Shown here: positions 7,819 to 14,878 of the stretch, piece after piece
Layout of the letters: each line of letters opens with the position of its first letter
Numbering within the stretch: position 1 is the first letter of the stretch
Origin: Nocardia pseudovaccinii NBRC 100343
GTDB taxonomy: Bacteria > Actinomycetota > Actinomycetes > Mycobacteriales > Mycobacteriaceae
Length of the DNA stretch: 64,000 nt
NCBI RefSeq assembly: GCF_001613225.1
Contig: NZ_BDBY01000193.1
Span: 1 to 64,000 of the forward strand
Direction: 5' to 3'
Position numbers and translations under genes: made by a program
Notes under the pieces: generated by a model
Seen by the model: the letters and a program-made list of their open reading frames with translations, nothing else
The model's database searches: none
Told to the model about the DNA's origin: nothing

Positions 7819-9485
7819 ATGCTGCTACCGAGCGCTATTCGTTTCTGTCGAATAGTTGCCGCTGTTGCGATCTGGAACGATCCGCAGGTCGCGGCCCGAA
7901 GCTGTGATCGCCGAGGTTGCGAAGGCCGCTGGTTGGTTCGATCTCGTCCTGGTCGGGCGGCGCTTCGCGGCCACCAGCATCGCCGTCGCAGCGCGACGAG
8001 GTATCTCGCAGCACCTGGCTCTTGAGCCGGTAGGTATTCGTCTAGGCGATACGATGGCCGCGAACAGCGGTACCACCGGGGATCCGGAAACGTCTTGACG
8101 CCGTGGGATAGGCTGGAGCCCTTGCCTTCACCCGGGTGAGGTCATGGAAGAAGACCTGATGTCCCTGATGCCTGGTCAGCCTGCCGCCGCCGATCGAGGG
8201 CTTTTTGTGATCCCGTCCGGTCCTGGTCGGGACCAGTTGCGACGCAAGTACCGTGCGTTCGGCGATGCGATCGCGCGAGTCTGGTCGGCAACCGTCGGTA
8301 GTGATGTCGCGATGTATCGCGAAGGCTTCCACATCGACACCGAACAGGTCTCGATCGACACCGCCGACGGGGTGACGGTGATGCGGACGATCGATGTTTC
8401 GATATGCGAGTTGCTGAGCCCGGCCGAGCGTAACCGCTACCAGGGATTGTGGTCGAGCGATCCCGACGGCCGGGTAGTGCGTGGATTGCTGTTGATTCGC
8501 AATTCCGAGGTTCATCGGCACGCGCCGATCAACGTGGATACCGATCGTTTGGTCAGTGGGTTCGGTGACTGCGCATGGCGGGTGTTCCCGCAATGGAAGG
8601 CATACGCCGAACTCCCCGCAGAAGTTCGTCGGCTCGAACCGAGGCAGAGCCGTGACCCCCATGACCGCTACCAGGACTCGGTGGCAGGTCGACTGGTGAT
8701 CGAGACGCTCCTCGATGCGATGCGATTCTTCGACCGGTGCGACCCTTCACTGACCCGCCGTGACGACGACAGCGACATCGCTCGCTTCCCGCTTCGAGAG
8801 TTCATCCAGCACACCTACGAGTGCCGCCATCCGTACTGGCCGCGCGCCGCCGAGTACAACGACCTCCTGCTGGACGGCATGACACTCATGCCCCCGATCG
8901 GACGCACCAGACAGATCCGCCGCACTGTTCTCCTCAGCGACACAACGCTATACATGGGGTTGACAGACCTCGGCCATCACTCGGAGTCGTTCGTCGAGTC
9001 CGCCGACCAGATCGCTTGGGACATCGCCGGAGGCTATCCCTACACCGCCGTCACCACCGCTGGCGACGTCATCGACGTCGCCGAGCGCGATCGAGTTCTC
9101 ATCTGCGGCGAAACCCCGCTGTCTGAAACCGATTTGGCAGACACAGTCGGCAACGAATCTGCGGCTACCGACGACCGTGAGGTCACCAATGAGTGGATTC
9201 GCACATGGTGGACCAAGCAACTCGGCGATGCGTATCGCTACGGTGCGCACCGCCGTCCAAAGATGTAGAACTCTGTGGAGGGCACCGGATGTAGGCATCC
9301 CGAGCGGTGTCACACCGGTTGGCGATCTTTCGCCGATCTCAGCGAGCTACTCCACGGCCGGGGCCGCCGACGACTCGACGCAACGGTCCGCGACGGGCAC
9401 ACCTCGCTGTCACAGCGACCGGAATGTGTTGAGGTTCAGCCGATCCACAGTCGCGATAGCTGGACCATGGACAGGTCCAGTCGTC
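7814..9485. mobile_element. Transposase-less insertion with single-gene cargo (insert 2)
   Basis: This 1672-bp stretch separates the middle and C-terminal pieces of the PAPS-reductase-like gene. It is flanked by a 6-bp direct repeat CTCGTG (7808-7813 and 9486-9491). Its ends are inverted: GACGA(A)TG at the left, and the complement of TCGTC giving GACGA(C)TG at the right. A subterminal hairpin CTGGACC/GGTCCAG lies at 9460-9480. The only substantial gene is 8144-9268 on the plus strand, opposite to the interrupted gene. No transposase or recombinase is intact inside. Element nature is inferred from the disrupted gene and the short terminal repeats. Confidence 0.55.
8144..9268 (+). CDS. Unknown protein with HEPN-like RNxxxH motif, candidate defence ribonuclease
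   Basis: 374 aa from ATG 8144; a later in-frame ATG at 8159 is possible. No family recognised by name. Residues about 105-125 form a helix ending in LLLIRNSEVHRH: R-N-x3-H at about 119-124 fits the RX4-6H motif of HEPN RNases, with the polar residue after the Arg typical of that fold. The preceding helices (QLRRKYRAFGDAIARVW) would be the rest of a HEPN bundle. The C-terminal half includes YRQ-free, mixed alpha/beta sequence with SADQIAWDIAGGYPYTAV. It is the sole cargo of a small insertion next to an ABC-3C system, which supports a conflict role. The HEPN call rests on one motif and needs a structure prediction. Confidence 0.6.
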   Translation: MEEDLMSLMPGQPAAADRGLFVIPSGPGRDQLRRKYRAFGDAIARVWSATVGSDVAMYREGFHIDTEQVSIDTADGVTVMRTIDVSICELLSPAERNRYQGLWSSDPDGRVVRGLLLIRNSEVHRHAPINVDTDRLVSGFGDCAWRVFPQWKAYAELPAEVRRLEPRQSRDPHDRYQDSVAGRLVIETLLDAMRFFDRCDPSLTRRDDDSDIARFPLREFIQHTYECRHPYWPRAAEYNDLLLDGMTLMPPIGRTRQIRRTVLLSDTTLYMGLTDLGHHSESFVESADQIAWDIAGGYPYTAVTTAGDVIDVAERDRVLICGETPLSETDLADTVGNESAATDDREVTNEWIRTWWTKQLGDAYRYGAHRRPKM

Positions 9486-9491
9486 CTCGTG
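9481..9491. repeat. Right end of insert 2
   Basis: TCGTC (inverted copy of the GACGA left end) followed by the second CTCGTG copy, after which the middle piece of the PAPS-reductase-like gene begins. See the left-end entry for the pairing. Confidence 0.45.
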
Positions 9492-9641
9492 AACGGTTCG
9501 CCCTCTCCGCGGATTCCTGACTGCGGTGGCCCATAATGTTCAACACCCTGACCGGGCGGTCGATGATCCCGGCGGCGCGGGATTCCGCGACGAGCATCGT
9601 GATCACCCGGCGGGCCGGTCCTCTCTTGAAATCGCTTGTGC
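9486..9641 (-). pseudogene. Middle piece of interrupted PAPS-reductase-like gene
   Basis: On the minus strand this 156-base piece encodes TSDFKRGPARRVITMLVAES followed by RPVRVLNIMGHRSQESAERAN. TSDFKRGP directly follows RRWC in the family, and NxMGxRxQES is the next conserved block. The N-terminal piece ends in RRRWCT at 13707, so the cut fell inside the conserved RWCTSDFKRGP motif. It is stranded between the two insertions, with no start or stop of its own. Confidence 0.8.
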
Positions 9642-9651
9642 TTATCTGCAC
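9637..9651. repeat. Left junction of insert 1
   Basis: TGTGC (target copy) then TTATCTGCAC. The right junction has GTGCAGTCAAC then TGTGC. The 5-bp direct repeat is exact and is not extended on either side (T versus C before it). Confidence 0.5.
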
Positions 9652-9841
9652 TAGCTGGAGGGAAATCTGCGAGGAGGGACCACGACTCTGCACAACTTGG
9701 GGGTGGCCATCGCCGGGGCCGCGTGCGAAACAAGGCTTGCGCGGGTCCAATGACGGGTACGTTTCAGTCAGGTCTTGCAGCGGCGGGTGGTTCATCGGCA
9801 GCTTCCGGCCCGCCCACCAGCATCATGGGAGGACAGACGCG

Positions 9842-11038
9842 ATGAGTGAGGAATCGTCAGGCACGGACCACTCCGCGGCGGCCAGCGTGCTGGGCTATCT
9901 CCATCAGACCCGCTGGGGCTTATTGGAAATTCTCAGATCACGAACAGCCGATCCCGGCCGCAGTCTAACGATGGAGATGCATGACGACATCGCGTGGGAG
10001 AAGGAAGGCATCCCAGCCGAGCTGAAGCAGTTGAAGCTCCACGTCTCAACGTTGCGCAACTTGACTGATGCCTCCGATGACATCTGGCGCACCTTGCGCG
10101 TCTGGATGGACGCCGGGCGCGCAGGGGATCCATACGGTCCCGTCCTCACACTCATCACGAACAGCAGTGCTGGACCCGGTTCGGCGGCATCGTATCTCCG
10201 TGCTGCCGATCGTGACGTCGAGTCCGCGCTCACCTTGCTCGAAAGCACCGCCCGCGATTCCAAATCCAAGGAGACCAAGGCGGCGCGTACGCAATTCCTG
10301 AAGCTGACCCCGTCCGACCGGTCCACGTTCGTCGGCCGGATCTACGTCGCCGACCAATCTGCGGATCTGGATGGCGTGGACGAAGAGGTAGCCCACCTGC
10401 TTCGGCCCGGCGCCCCGACCGAACAGTTCAAAACCTACCTGGATCTGGTGTGGGCCTGGTGGGCACGCACCTCCATCGCAATGCTCAGCGGTAAGAGAGG
10501 GGCTGTGTCGGTGCAGGAAACTCTCACTGCCCTCGAAGGTATCCGTGACCGTTTCACACGAGACAATTTGCCCTCGCTTGTCGATGCCAACGACATCGAT
10601 CTCGATGCCACTGCACAGCGTCACGAGGGCCGAATGTACGTCCATCAGCTGAAGATTCTGAACGTGCTGCCCCGCCAACTGCAGAAGGCGATCATGGACT
10701 ACCAACGGGCCTACCTGCAAGAGACTCGTTGGCTGGATGTACATCTGGTCGACTACGACGAACTGGACAAGTTCAGCGAACGTCTGGTCGACGAATGGGA
10801 GAGGGCCTTCGATCACATGTGCTCCGAATTGCCTGCTGGTGCCAGCGACGATGACAAGCGAGCCGCCGGCAGAAAACTGCTTCACCTACTCGGAGACTCG
10901 ACACTGTCGATCCGTGCCAAATTTGATGAACCGTTCCACGCCAGGGGACGACGGCACGCGCTGGCAGATGTCCTCGACATCGGCTGGCATCCTGAGTTCG
11001 AACAGCACCTGTCGAAGCTGCTACTTCAAGACGCGTAG
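9842..11038 (+). CDS. ABC-3C system effector with nuclease-like N-terminus
   Basis: 398 aa. Start ATG 9842 is fixed by GGGAGGA nine bases upstream. Residues 10-75 resemble the restriction-endonuclease-like domain of ABC-3C and Cap4-type effectors: SVLGYLHQTRWGLLEIL, then EMHDDIAWE (Asp at about 47-48) and AELKQLKLH (ExK at about 60-62), followed by LTDASDDIWRTLRVW. The C-terminal part (about 250-390), with GRMYVHQLKILNVLPRQL and WLDVHLVDYDELDKFSERLVDEW, matches the conserved C-terminal domain that defines ABC-3C cargo proteins. It is followed 96 bases on by the middle component and then the ATPase. The expected role is a DNA-cutting effector unleashed on infection; family knowledge, not shown here. 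Confidence 0.75.
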   Translation: MSEESSGTDHSAAASVLGYLHQTRWGLLEILRSRTADPGRSLTMEMHDDIAWEKEGIPAELKQLKLHVSTLRNLTDASDDIWRTLRVWMDAGRAGDPYGPVLTLITNSSAGPGSAASYLRAADRDVESALTLLESTARDSKSKETKAARTQFLKLTPSDRSTFVGRIYVADQSADLDGVDEEVAHLLRPGAPTEQFKTYLDLVWAWWARTSIAMLSGKRGAVSVQETLTALEGIRDRFTRDNLPSLVDANDIDLDATAQRHEGRMYVHQLKILNVLPRQLQKAIMDYQRAYLQETRWLDVHLVDYDELDKFSERLVDEWERAFDHMCSELPAGASDDDKRAAGRKLLHLLGDSTLSIRAKFDEPFHARGRRHALADVLDIGWHPEFEQHLSKLLLQDA

Positions 11039-11134
11039 AACGCGCGTGTCGCACCCACTATCACTACTCGTCACACAGGACGAGCGACGCGAAGGGATGA
11101 TTGCCCCGAAAATCGGCCCCCGAGCTAGCCACTC

Positions 11135-11632
11135 ATGACATGCTTCACAGACATGAGGCAGTGGAGCGATCGCGTGCCAGCTGTGGCCGACTTGTTGAAT
11201 CCAGCCTTGATCGCAGCAGTCATCGCAGCAGCCGCGATCGAGTACAACCGGCGGGACGCACGGCCGATGCCGTTCGAGCTGGCGTTTCTTGTCGTTCCGC
11301 TTGTACTGCACCGCAATACACGTCAGTCCCTGCCCATTCGTGTCGATTCACACCTCGCCAAGTGGGTTACCAGTAACGAAGTCCTCGCTGCCGGTTTCGG
11401 CGCGAGAGCCAAGACACTCGTCGAGCCAGTTCGGGAAGGCATACGGTTCGGTTTGCGTCATGGAGCGGTCGAACTCAATGGAGCGCACATCACAGGTCAC
11501 CTTCGGCCCGGCAGGGTCGCCGAGATCGGCGACATCGGCGACATCGTGCACAAGGCGCGCTTCGTGGGACGCTGGTTCACCCAGCTCGAGTCACCGGCCA
11601 CCGCGTTCGCCCTTCTCGGTGTGGAAGTGTAG
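11135..11632 (+). CDS. ABC-3C middle component
   Basis: 165 aa from ATG 11135; ATG 11153 (MRQWSDRVPAVADLLNP) is the more usual family start, but neither has a strong ribosome binding site. The pattern W-x-RVPAVADLLNPALIAAVI...MPFELAFLVVPLVLH near the N-terminus and the ending FVGRWFTQLESPATAFALLGV are typical of the three-component ABC system middle component. Four bases separate its stop from the GTG of the ATPase gene. Middle components are thought to bridge the ATPase and the effector. Confidence 0.8.
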   Translation: MTCFTDMRQWSDRVPAVADLLNPALIAAVIAAAAIEYNRRDARPMPFELAFLVVPLVLHRNTRQSLPIRVDSHLAKWVTSNEVLAAGFGARAKTLVEPVREGIRFGLRHGAVELNGAHITGHLRPGRVAEIGDIGDIVHKARFVGRWFTQLESPATAFALLGVEV

Positions 11633-11636
11633 GTCG

Positions 11637-13658
11637 GTGCAGTTACTCGCATTGGCGCTCTACGCGCGCGACGGCCGCCGCCGAGACGTCAGATTTCAGC
11701 CAGGGCAGCTGAATATCGTTACAGGCGAGTCGAAGACCGGCAAGAGCGCTCTCTTGACGATCACCGAGTTCTGTCTGGGACGCGACGCGTACCTCATTCC
11801 CGCAGGACCTATCGCTGACCACGTCGCCTGGTACGCCTCGCTTTGGCAGCTCACCGACAATCCCGACGGTCCTAGGGCGTTCGTGGCACGTCCTGCACCT
11901 CCCAAAGGGCGGGCCTCGACTCAGCGAGCGATGCTCGAGTTCGGCGGCGCAGCCATGGATCTGCTCGGCCACCAGGAACTCGCCGAGAACGCAGATAGTG
12001 ACAGCGTTCGTCGCCAACTCGGTCGTCGGATCGGCATAGCTGAAAACGTCATCGAGCCCCGCGGGCCTGGCGTCGGTCAGGTTCCGTTCGAGGCTCACTT
12101 GGGCCACGCCACCTGGCTTTGCCTGCAAGATCAGGATGAGATCGCCAGTCGACACCTGTTGTTCCACCGCCAGGGTGAAAACCAGATCTTTCAGCATCTG
12201 AAGGACACCATCCCATACTTCCTCGGCGCAGTGCCCGCAGACGCAGCGGCGAAGAAGGCGGCACTCCGAGACGCAAATCGGGCACAACGCCGCGCGCAAG
12301 CGGCACTCGCAGCAGCAGAGCAGGAGGCAGCTATCGCCGAGGCGAACCTCCGTGGTCTGCTCGCGGAGGCCCATGCGGCCGGGCTTACGGATGAGCACGA
12401 TCTGACGGAAAGGGCTCAGATCGTTACTGCGCTCCGTGCTGCAGTTCGTGATCTCCAAAACAATGACGGTGAAAGCCGCGCGTCCTTAGGCGATCGTGCA
12501 GAGGAAAGTGCCATCAAACACCAGGACCGCCGAAGGGCATTGATCCGACGGCGCGCTGAGCTGCGAAATCAGTTGTGGCATGTCATGGATGACCGGGCGC
12601 TGCTTCTGGACCGGGCTGAGTCCGAGCGAGATTTCGTGGGTGCTGTCGAGCTTCACACCGGTCGTCTGACGAGCCTCGAACTTCTGCCCGCCGCCAGCGA
12701 CGTTCTCACAGCTTCAGCCAGCTCGTGTCCTGTCTGCGGATCGCAGATCGAGGAACCCGACCCGACAGCGACAGCGCTTGCCGAGCGACTGCAGAGTCTG
12801 CGAAGCGAGCTCACGTCTCTTGAGGCCGCTCCCGAATCTCGCCGAGAAGTTCTCATCGTTCTCGAAGCCGAAGCCGATCGTCTGCGTCAGGAGTTGGCCG
12901 CAGTGGAAACCGCGGTGGTGGGCCTTGAGGCGGGAGACCAGGCCATCCGCGTTGCACAGGACGCAGCGGCGTCGCGGAACTACACCCGAGGTCGTATCGA
13001 AGCCCTGCTCGGGGTTATGACAGCTGGAACTGGAGATTCCCTTGAGCGACTCCGTCGCAATCTCGATACGGCGAACGCGCGGGTGACTCAACTGCTGGCG
13101 GGGCTCGACCCCGATGTAGACCGGGAACAGCTTCTCTCCCGGCTCAACATCGTTGGTCGTACCATGACCGACTTGGCCCAGCGCATTGGACTTGAGCATG
13201 TCGAGGACGGTGTGCGCCTCGACCTCGCGAACTTGACAGTGGTAACAGACACGAGCGATGGGCCGCTGCCATTGCAGCGCATTGGTAGCGCTGCGAATTG
13301 GATTGGCTACCATCTAGCGACCCACTTGGCGCTCCACAAGTTTTTTGTCGAGAACGATCGCCCTGTGCCTCGGTTCCTGATGATCGACCAGCCGACGCAG
13401 GCCTTCTACCCCTCCGATGTCGCGAAGAATGCCGGTGCTATCAACGACACCGATCGTGAGGCTGTACTGGCCATGTTCCTCGTAATGCGCGATGTGGTCG
13501 ATGAGTTAGCCCCGCGAATGCAGATAATTGTCAGCGACCATGCCAACCTAGTCGATGAGAAATGGTTCCAGCGTGCGGTGCGACATCATTGGCGCGGAGG
13601 AATTCGGCTCGTTCCAACAGATTGGATCACAGCTGGAAATGAGCCACCCGGCGCCTAG
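11637..13658 (+). CDS. DUF3732 ABC/SMC-like ATPase of ABC-3C system
   Basis: 673 aa. GTG 11637 has GGAAG nine bases upstream, and the first residues (QLLALALYARDGRRRDVRF) are the usual opening of the family. Walker A is GESKTGKS at residues 31-38. A long coiled coil (about 215-500) carries a CPVCG zinc-hook-like motif at about 364. The Walker B region is FLMIDQPTQ at about 582-588, with the DQP in place of DE that marks DUF3732. The C-terminal DHANLVDEKWF is also typical. It is the sensor/motor of the ABC-3C system and lies directly downstream of the middle component. The coding end is 48 bases before the right junction of the insertion. Confidence 0.88.
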   Translation: MQLLALALYARDGRRRDVRFQPGQLNIVTGESKTGKSALLTITEFCLGRDAYLIPAGPIADHVAWYASLWQLTDNPDGPRAFVARPAPPKGRASTQRAMLEFGGAAMDLLGHQELAENADSDSVRRQLGRRIGIAENVIEPRGPGVGQVPFEAHLGHATWLCLQDQDEIASRHLLFHRQGENQIFQHLKDTIPYFLGAVPADAAAKKAALRDANRAQRRAQAALAAAEQEAAIAEANLRGLLAEAHAAGLTDEHDLTERAQIVTALRAAVRDLQNNDGESRASLGDRAEESAIKHQDRRRALIRRRAELRNQLWHVMDDRALLLDRAESERDFVGAVELHTGRLTSLELLPAASDVLTASASSCPVCGSQIEEPDPTATALAERLQSLRSELTSLEAAPESRREVLIVLEAEADRLRQELAAVETAVVGLEAGDQAIRVAQDAAASRNYTRGRIEALLGVMTAGTGDSLERLRRNLDTANARVTQLLAGLDPDVDREQLLSRLNIVGRTMTDLAQRIGLEHVEDGVRLDLANLTVVTDTSDGPLPLQRIGSAANWIGYHLATHLALHKFFVENDRPVPRFLMIDQPTQAFYPSDVAKNAGAINDTDREAVLAMFLVMRDVVDELAPRMQIIVSDHANLVDEKWFQRAVRHHWRGGIRLVPTDWITAGNEPPGA

Positions 13659-13695
13659 GCTACGCCCAGTCGTCATGATGGAGGCTGCTCGGATG

Positions 13696-13711
13696 GTGCA
13701 GTCAACTGTGC
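13696..13711. repeat. Right junction of insert 1
   Basis: GTGCAGTCAAC, the inverted partner of the left terminus, then the second TGTGC copy that re-enters the PAPS-reductase-like gene. Confidence 0.5.
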
Positions 13712-14099
13712 ACCAACGTCTTCGGTGGGATGGCCACTTTCCGCGTTCGGCGACACGATCGAGTAGGTCGCAGCCAGTGCGGGACACGACTTCGTGGCGC
13801 AGCCCGTAGTCGACGGCGTGCTCTCGCGCGAGAGCGGCGGTGTGGTGCCAGTCGGATCGGCCCATGTCGGCATGGATGGTGGTGACCTGGTCCAGCACAT
13901 CGAGCCGGTGAAGCACCTCGACCAGGACATCGACCATTGCCTGGCTGTCTTTGCCGCCGCTCAGCGATCGGAGGTAGTGGTCGTATCCGCCCAGATCAGG
14001 CCCCGGAGCCAGCGAGAAATCGGTCCCACCGAGTCCAGGGCGTGGTGACCGCTGGACGGGGTCACGCCGGGCGGGCTGTCGCCTCGTGGCAGTAGTCAC
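13707..14099 (-). pseudogene. N-terminal piece of interrupted PAPS-reductase-like gene
   Basis: From GTG 14099 (AAAGG about 11 bases upstream; an alternative GTG overlaps the stop of the preceding small gene) the frame encodes LRSLSGGKDSQAMVDVLVE. SGGKDS at residues 47-52 is the canonical PP-loop. It continues with TTIHADMGRSDWHHT and GKWPSHRRRWCT, then leaves homology at 13707 where insert 1 begins. The two missing pieces are at 9486-9641 and 7415-7813. Intact relatives reduce or sulfurate substrates by adenylation, or act in phage/element DNA modification; the element's own function is unknown. Confidence 0.85.
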
Positions 14100-14269
14100 G
14101 GCCGCGACCGCCTTTCTGTGTCGGTGCCGCTTCGGGGCGGCAGGAGACAGGGGCGCGCACCGGTGGGGAGTGAGCGCAGTTCCGGTTGGGTCAGGCAGCC
14201 GACACGGTTCGGAAAGTGGCGTCGAAGAGCGGGATCTGTTCGCTCCCGGAGGGTTTGGTGCGTTTGTCG

Positions 14270-14488
14270 TCACGGGCACGGGCTGGTGAGCGCGGTGCGG
14301 GTTGGGGGTGCCGGTTGCTCCCACAGCGGGAGGTTGGCGGTGGCGCGTGGGTGGTGGTTGACGCGCAGGGTGTTCATGGCCTTCTCACGGAAGGCCAGCG
14401 CGTAGTGCGAGCAGTTGCGGCAGTCGGTCACCGGCCGGTGTCCGGTCACACCGGCTACGGCCACGGAGTTACTGTGTGCGAGCGTCAT
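14270..14488 (-). CDS. Small CxxC protein, 72 aa
   Basis: ATG 14488 is preceded by AGGAGGTG eight bases upstream and overlaps the stop of the previous small gene by one base (TGATG). The peptide starts MTLAHSNSVAVAGVTG and has TDCRNCSHYALAFREKAMNTLR, a CxxC that could bind zinc with the nearby His. A different frame just downstream reads KPSGSEQIPLFDATFRTVSAA to a stop, so the natural product may be longer with a frame break. Function unknown; position in the DUF4192 gene series suggests co-expression. Confidence 0.5.
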   Translation of the reverse strand: MTLAHSNSVAVAGVTGHRPVTDCRNCSHYALAFREKAMNTLRVNHHPRATANLPLWEQPAPPTRTALTSPCP

Positions 14489-14619
14489 CAGAAGACACCA
14501 CCTCCTGTCCTGCCGATGGCTGGAGGAGCGAGCGAATCCGGTTGTGGGCGAACGAGCCCGCGACAGGGGTGAACCCGAGGGTGGTTGCCCGGGGGGGATG
14601 GTGAGGTCGAATTGTTCAT
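14488..14619 (-). CDS. Proline-rich small ORF, 43 aa
   Basis: ATG 14619 has GAGGTG close upstream and the frame (MNNSTSPSPPGNHPRV) ends in a TGA that overlaps the next ATG (TGATG at 14486-14490). Composition is low-complexity and proline-rich. It may be a spacer frame used for translational coupling rather than a folded protein. Confidence 0.35.
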   Translation of the reverse strand: MNNSTSPSPPGNHPRVHPCRGLVRPQPDSLAPPAIGRTGGGVF

Positions 14620-14621
14620 GA

Positions 14622-14878
14622 TCACCTCGAATCTGGATGAACAGACACGGTGTTGGGAGGCCGGTCATCGGGCGGGACGGCCCCGCTGACGGGTGTGGCG
14701 GTGAGGGGGATTGTGGTGACGCGGTCGCGGGCCCCGGGGGTGTGAATGCGCACCTCGATGCGCGCCGAGAGCGCGCCGGGTGCCGGGGCTCCGGTGTGCC
14801 AGGGGCCGAACGGTCCTCATCGAGATCGGGCAGGTTCGCTTCGATCCACACCACCAGCTCGGCGGCGCTACCGATCAC
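14622..14878 (-). pseudogene. Possible small gene after DUF4192, frame broken
   Basis: A GTG at 14878 overlaps the DUF4192 stop (GTGA) and opens a frame reading VIGSAAELVVWIEANLPDLD. Downstream, a second frame reads GALSARIEVRIHTPGARDRV and ends in a TGA two bases before the next start. Each half looks protein-like but they are in different frames, so a roughly 85-residue gene with one frame break is the simplest reading. Confidence 0.35.

Larger units (their letters stand above)
9642..13706. mobile_element. Transposase-less insertion carrying an ABC-3C system (insert 1)
   Basis: This 4065-bp stretch is inserted between codons of the conserved RWCT-SDFKRGP motif. TGTGC is present at both junctions (9637-9641 and 13707-13711) but would be single in the restored gene, as expected for a 5-bp target duplication. 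The ends are weakly inverted: TTATCTGCAC at the left, GTTGACTGCAC (complement) at the right, sharing CTGCAC at nearly the same offset. It holds three plus-strand genes (effector, middle component, DUF3732 ATPase) and no transposase. The insertion is clear from the split gene; the mechanism is inferred. Confidence 0.65.

Noticed and set aside
9410..9795. 119-residue minus-strand frame as a separate gene
   Set aside because: Only its middle (9486-9641) is homologous, being the PAPS-reductase middle piece; both ends are insert DNA.
12653..13313. Minus-strand frames inside the DUF3732 gene
   Set aside because: They lie opposite well-supported Walker and coiled-coil coding sequence and carry no motif.
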